A stretch of DNA of 49,743 nt from NCBI GenBank assembly GCA_028876385.1, contig JAGWSF010000041.1:1-49743 (forward strand). Reading direction: 5' to 3'. This stretch comes from Acidobacteriota bacterium (GTDB lineage: Bacteria; Actinomycetota; Acidimicrobiia; Acidimicrobiales; Palsa-688). The notes under the pieces were generated by a model, which worked only from the letters and a program-made list of their open reading frames with translations, was not told the origin of the DNA and did no database searches. Shown here in pieces: positions 48,113-49,743 of this stretch (positions are counted from its first letter, which is position 1; each line of letters begins with the position of its first letter). A program made the translations under genes and the position numbers.

Positions 48113-49743
48113 TTGCGCCCGAGCCCATCAGCCGCGGTCCGCGTCCGCCTCAGGGGACCGACCGCGGCAATGCTGCTCGCCTTCGTGGCCCTAGCCGGTG
48201 GCTGCTCCTCGGCCCACCCCGCGGCGCGCCCCTCCAGTTCCTCCACGACCGCGGCGGCGGCTACGACCACCACCCAGGCGCCCCCCCAGTACGCTCCCTC
48301 TCCGTTCGCATGGGACCGATCGACGGCCCCCGTCCTGGCCGTGGGAGGAGGACCGTCGGCCACGTTGTCGGCCGCCCTGGCCCCTCAGGTGTCGGATCAA
48401 TGGCGGGTCTTCGGCACCACCACAGACGCCACCGGTACGCCCACCCCGACGGTGTGGTCATCTCCAGACGGCGCTTCATGGACTGCGGCCCCTCTCGACT
48501 CCAGCCACTCGCCCGGCCGGGCCCTCGCCGCGGCGCAGTACCGGGCGTCGACGGTCGTCGTCGGCTCCAGCGGTTCCGGCGCTTCCCAGCAGGCGGCGGT
48601 GTGGCTGTCGGACAAGTCGGGGGGGCCGTTCTCCACCGAGACCGTCCCGGGTAGTGACGGGCCATCGGTAATGGTCCGGGTCGCGGCCGGTCCTCTGGGG
48701 ATGTTCGCCACCGGCACCGTAGATGGCCGCTTCGCCCTGTGGTCCTCCCCCAACGGCCGGACCTGGTCGGAACTGCCGGCCGCCGAGCGGGTGATTTCGT
48801 CCTCGCCGGGGGCCCGGGTGAACGCCCTCCTGGCCAACGGGAACGCCGTCTATGCGGCGGGGTCCATCGGATCGGGTCTGTCGACCGAGGCCGCCGTGTG
48901 GGCCAGCGGCAACGGTTTGGACTGGTACCTCGTAGGGTCCACCCAGACGGCTTTCGGCGGCTACGGAAGCCGGGTGATCTACTCGCTGTCCCCGCTGCAG
49001 ACCGGCCTGGTCGCCGTAGGAGCGGTCAACAACGGGGCCGGCTGGGTACCCGCCTCGTGGATCTCCCCCGACGGGCAGAGCTGGAGCCTTCCCTCGGTGG
49101 ATTTCCCGGGGACACCCGATCCCAACGCGACCGGGGTCCCCTTGGGCCCGAGTGGAGGTACCGCCGTCCGGTCAGTGGCCCCCGTGGAGACCCTCGCCGG
49201 GATCACCGAGGTGGTGGCCACCGGCGGCGGCCCTTACGGCCAGCAGGCTTGGAAATCCACCGACGGTCTGCACTGGTCCTCGCTGGCCATGCCCGCCGGG
49301 GCCGCCGCCGCCGGTTCCTGGAGGGCCGACGTGGCCGCCACCTCAGCCGCCGGCACCCTCATCACCGACTCCATCCCGGGCCAGCCCTACCTGCTCTTCT
49401 ACCGCCCGGCACCGGCTGGAGCAGAGGGGGCGGCCGGGACCTGGATCGAGCCTTCGTCCAATCCGTCGGTGTTCGGCCCGGTCCGGCCCGATGCCGTACC
49501 GGTCTCCCTGCAGTCGACCACGACCGGCGTTCGCCTCGAGGTCGAACTGATCCACCGGCCGCAGACCATTGGACCGGCCTCGACCTCGGTGCTGACCTTC
49601 ACCTCGCCCGACGGCTCGACCTGGTCGGCGGTCCCGACCCCCCCGACCACCCCGGCGAGCACGGACTTCGGACCGGCTACCCGGCCCGCCCCAGGTGCGC
49701 TCACGGCCCATCTCCAGACCGGCTGGGTGGCGGTGGCATCTCC
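48113..49743 (+). CDS. secreted lipoprotein with Asp-box-like repeats (partial, runs off the window)
   Basis: An open frame of at least 543 residues without a stop. A basic leader (RVRLRGPTAAMLLAFVALAGGC) ends in the lipobox LAGGC, so it is probably a surface lipoprotein. A Ser/Thr/Pro-rich linker follows (SSSSTTAAAATTTT). The rest contains at least six repeats of the form (W/F)xSxxGxxW: VWSSPDGASW, LWSSPNGRTW, VWASGNGLDW, SWISPDGQSW, AWKSTDGLHW and TFTSPDGSTW. These resemble the Asp-box (BNR) turns of beta-propellers. The TTG at 48113 is preferred to ATG 48170 because it supplies the positively charged signal region. Ligand or enzymatic activity is unknown. Confidence 0.75.
   Translation, partial: MRPSPSAAVRVRLRGPTAAMLLAFVALAGGCSSAHPAARPSSSSTTAAAATTTTQAPPQYAPSPFAWDRSTAPVLAVGGGPSATLSAALAPQVSDQWRVFGTTTDATGTPTPTVWSSPDGASWTAAPLDSSHSPGRALAAAQYRASTVVVGSSGSGASQQAAVWLSDKSGGPFSTETVPGSDGPSVMVRVAAGPLGMFATGTVDGRFALWSSPNGRTWSELPAAERVISSSPGARVNALLANGNAVYAAGSIGSGLSTEAAVWASGNGLDWYLVGSTQTAFGGYGSRVIYSLSPLQTGLVAVGAVNNGAGWVPASWISPDGQSWSLPSVDFPGTPDPNATGVPLGPSGGTAVRSVAPVETLAGITEVVATGGGPYGQQAWKSTDGLHWSSLAMPAGAAAAGSWRADVAATSAAGTLITDSIPGQPYLLFYRPAPAGAEGAAGTWIEPSSNPSVFGPVRPDAVPVSLQSTTTGVRLEVELIHRPQTIGPASTSVLTFTSPDGSTWSAVPTPPTTPASTDFGPATRPAPGALTAHLQTGWVAVAS

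Overview
The window comes from a GC-rich actinobacterium. The class is inferred; a member of Acidimicrobiia or a relative fits best. The main markers are a mycothiol conjugate amidase (mca), two luciferase-like F420-type oxidoreductases, a DnaE2/ImuA'/ImuB mutasome under actinobacterial LexA boxes, a 10-methyl fatty acid synthesis pair, a SigK/RskA-type sigma/anti-sigma pair and a 6C-type small RNA. Nothing looks like a prophage, IS element or integrated plasmid. Genes are densely packed, with many 4-base overlaps.

Layout. 1-4.1 kb: end of an unknown gene, a terminator, then the tmsB/tmsA-like lipid methylation pair and a nitronate monooxygenase-like enzyme. 4.1-9.7 kb: a methyltransferase, an F420-type oxidoreductase, a PhyH-like dioxygenase, a geranylgeranyl reductase-family flavoprotein, an SDR and a 2H phosphoesterase. 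9.8-19 kb: LigC-type DNA ligase, MalQ, a DUF72 protein, an NTF2-like protein, an alpha/beta hydrolase, a Cas4/AddB-like nuclease, a PAP2 phosphatase, a DsbA-like protein, a second F420-type enzyme and two small proteins. 18.8-29 kb: thiolase, YdjC-type deacetylase, divergent murF and ddl, sigma/anti-sigma pair, SCP2 protein, Mca, pterin dehydratase, a lone VirD4/TraG-like ATPase and an EamA exporter. 29-32.7 kb: an ECF transporter whose membrane domain and two ATPases are one polypeptide, and a degenerate ApbE-like protein. 32.7-44.7 kb: dnaE2 and imuA'-imuB on the minus strand, each behind its own SOS box, enclosing a plus-strand block of a lipoprotein transpeptidase, an amidase, a neutral ceramidase and an AUR1-like PAP2 protein. 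44.7-49.7 kb: SRPBCC protein, malic enzyme, a long non-coding stretch with a 6C RNA and another strong inverted repeat, a MarR regulator, a four-cysteine protein and a truncated lipoprotein with Asp-box-like repeats.

How it works together. The DNA-damage arm (dnaE2, imuA', imuB) is the clearest regulon: two near-identical promoters place a LexA box directly upstream of the -10 element of a leaderless GTG gene. The lipid arm includes tmsAB, ceramidase, AUR1-like PAP2, thiolase, SDR and SCP2. Cell-wall genes (murF, ddl, the transpeptidase) and redox genes (mca, malic enzyme, F420-type enzymes) fill the rest. A recurring feature is a TAnnnT -10 hexamer only 6-8 bases before the start codon, which implies widespread leaderless transcription and was used to choose several starts.
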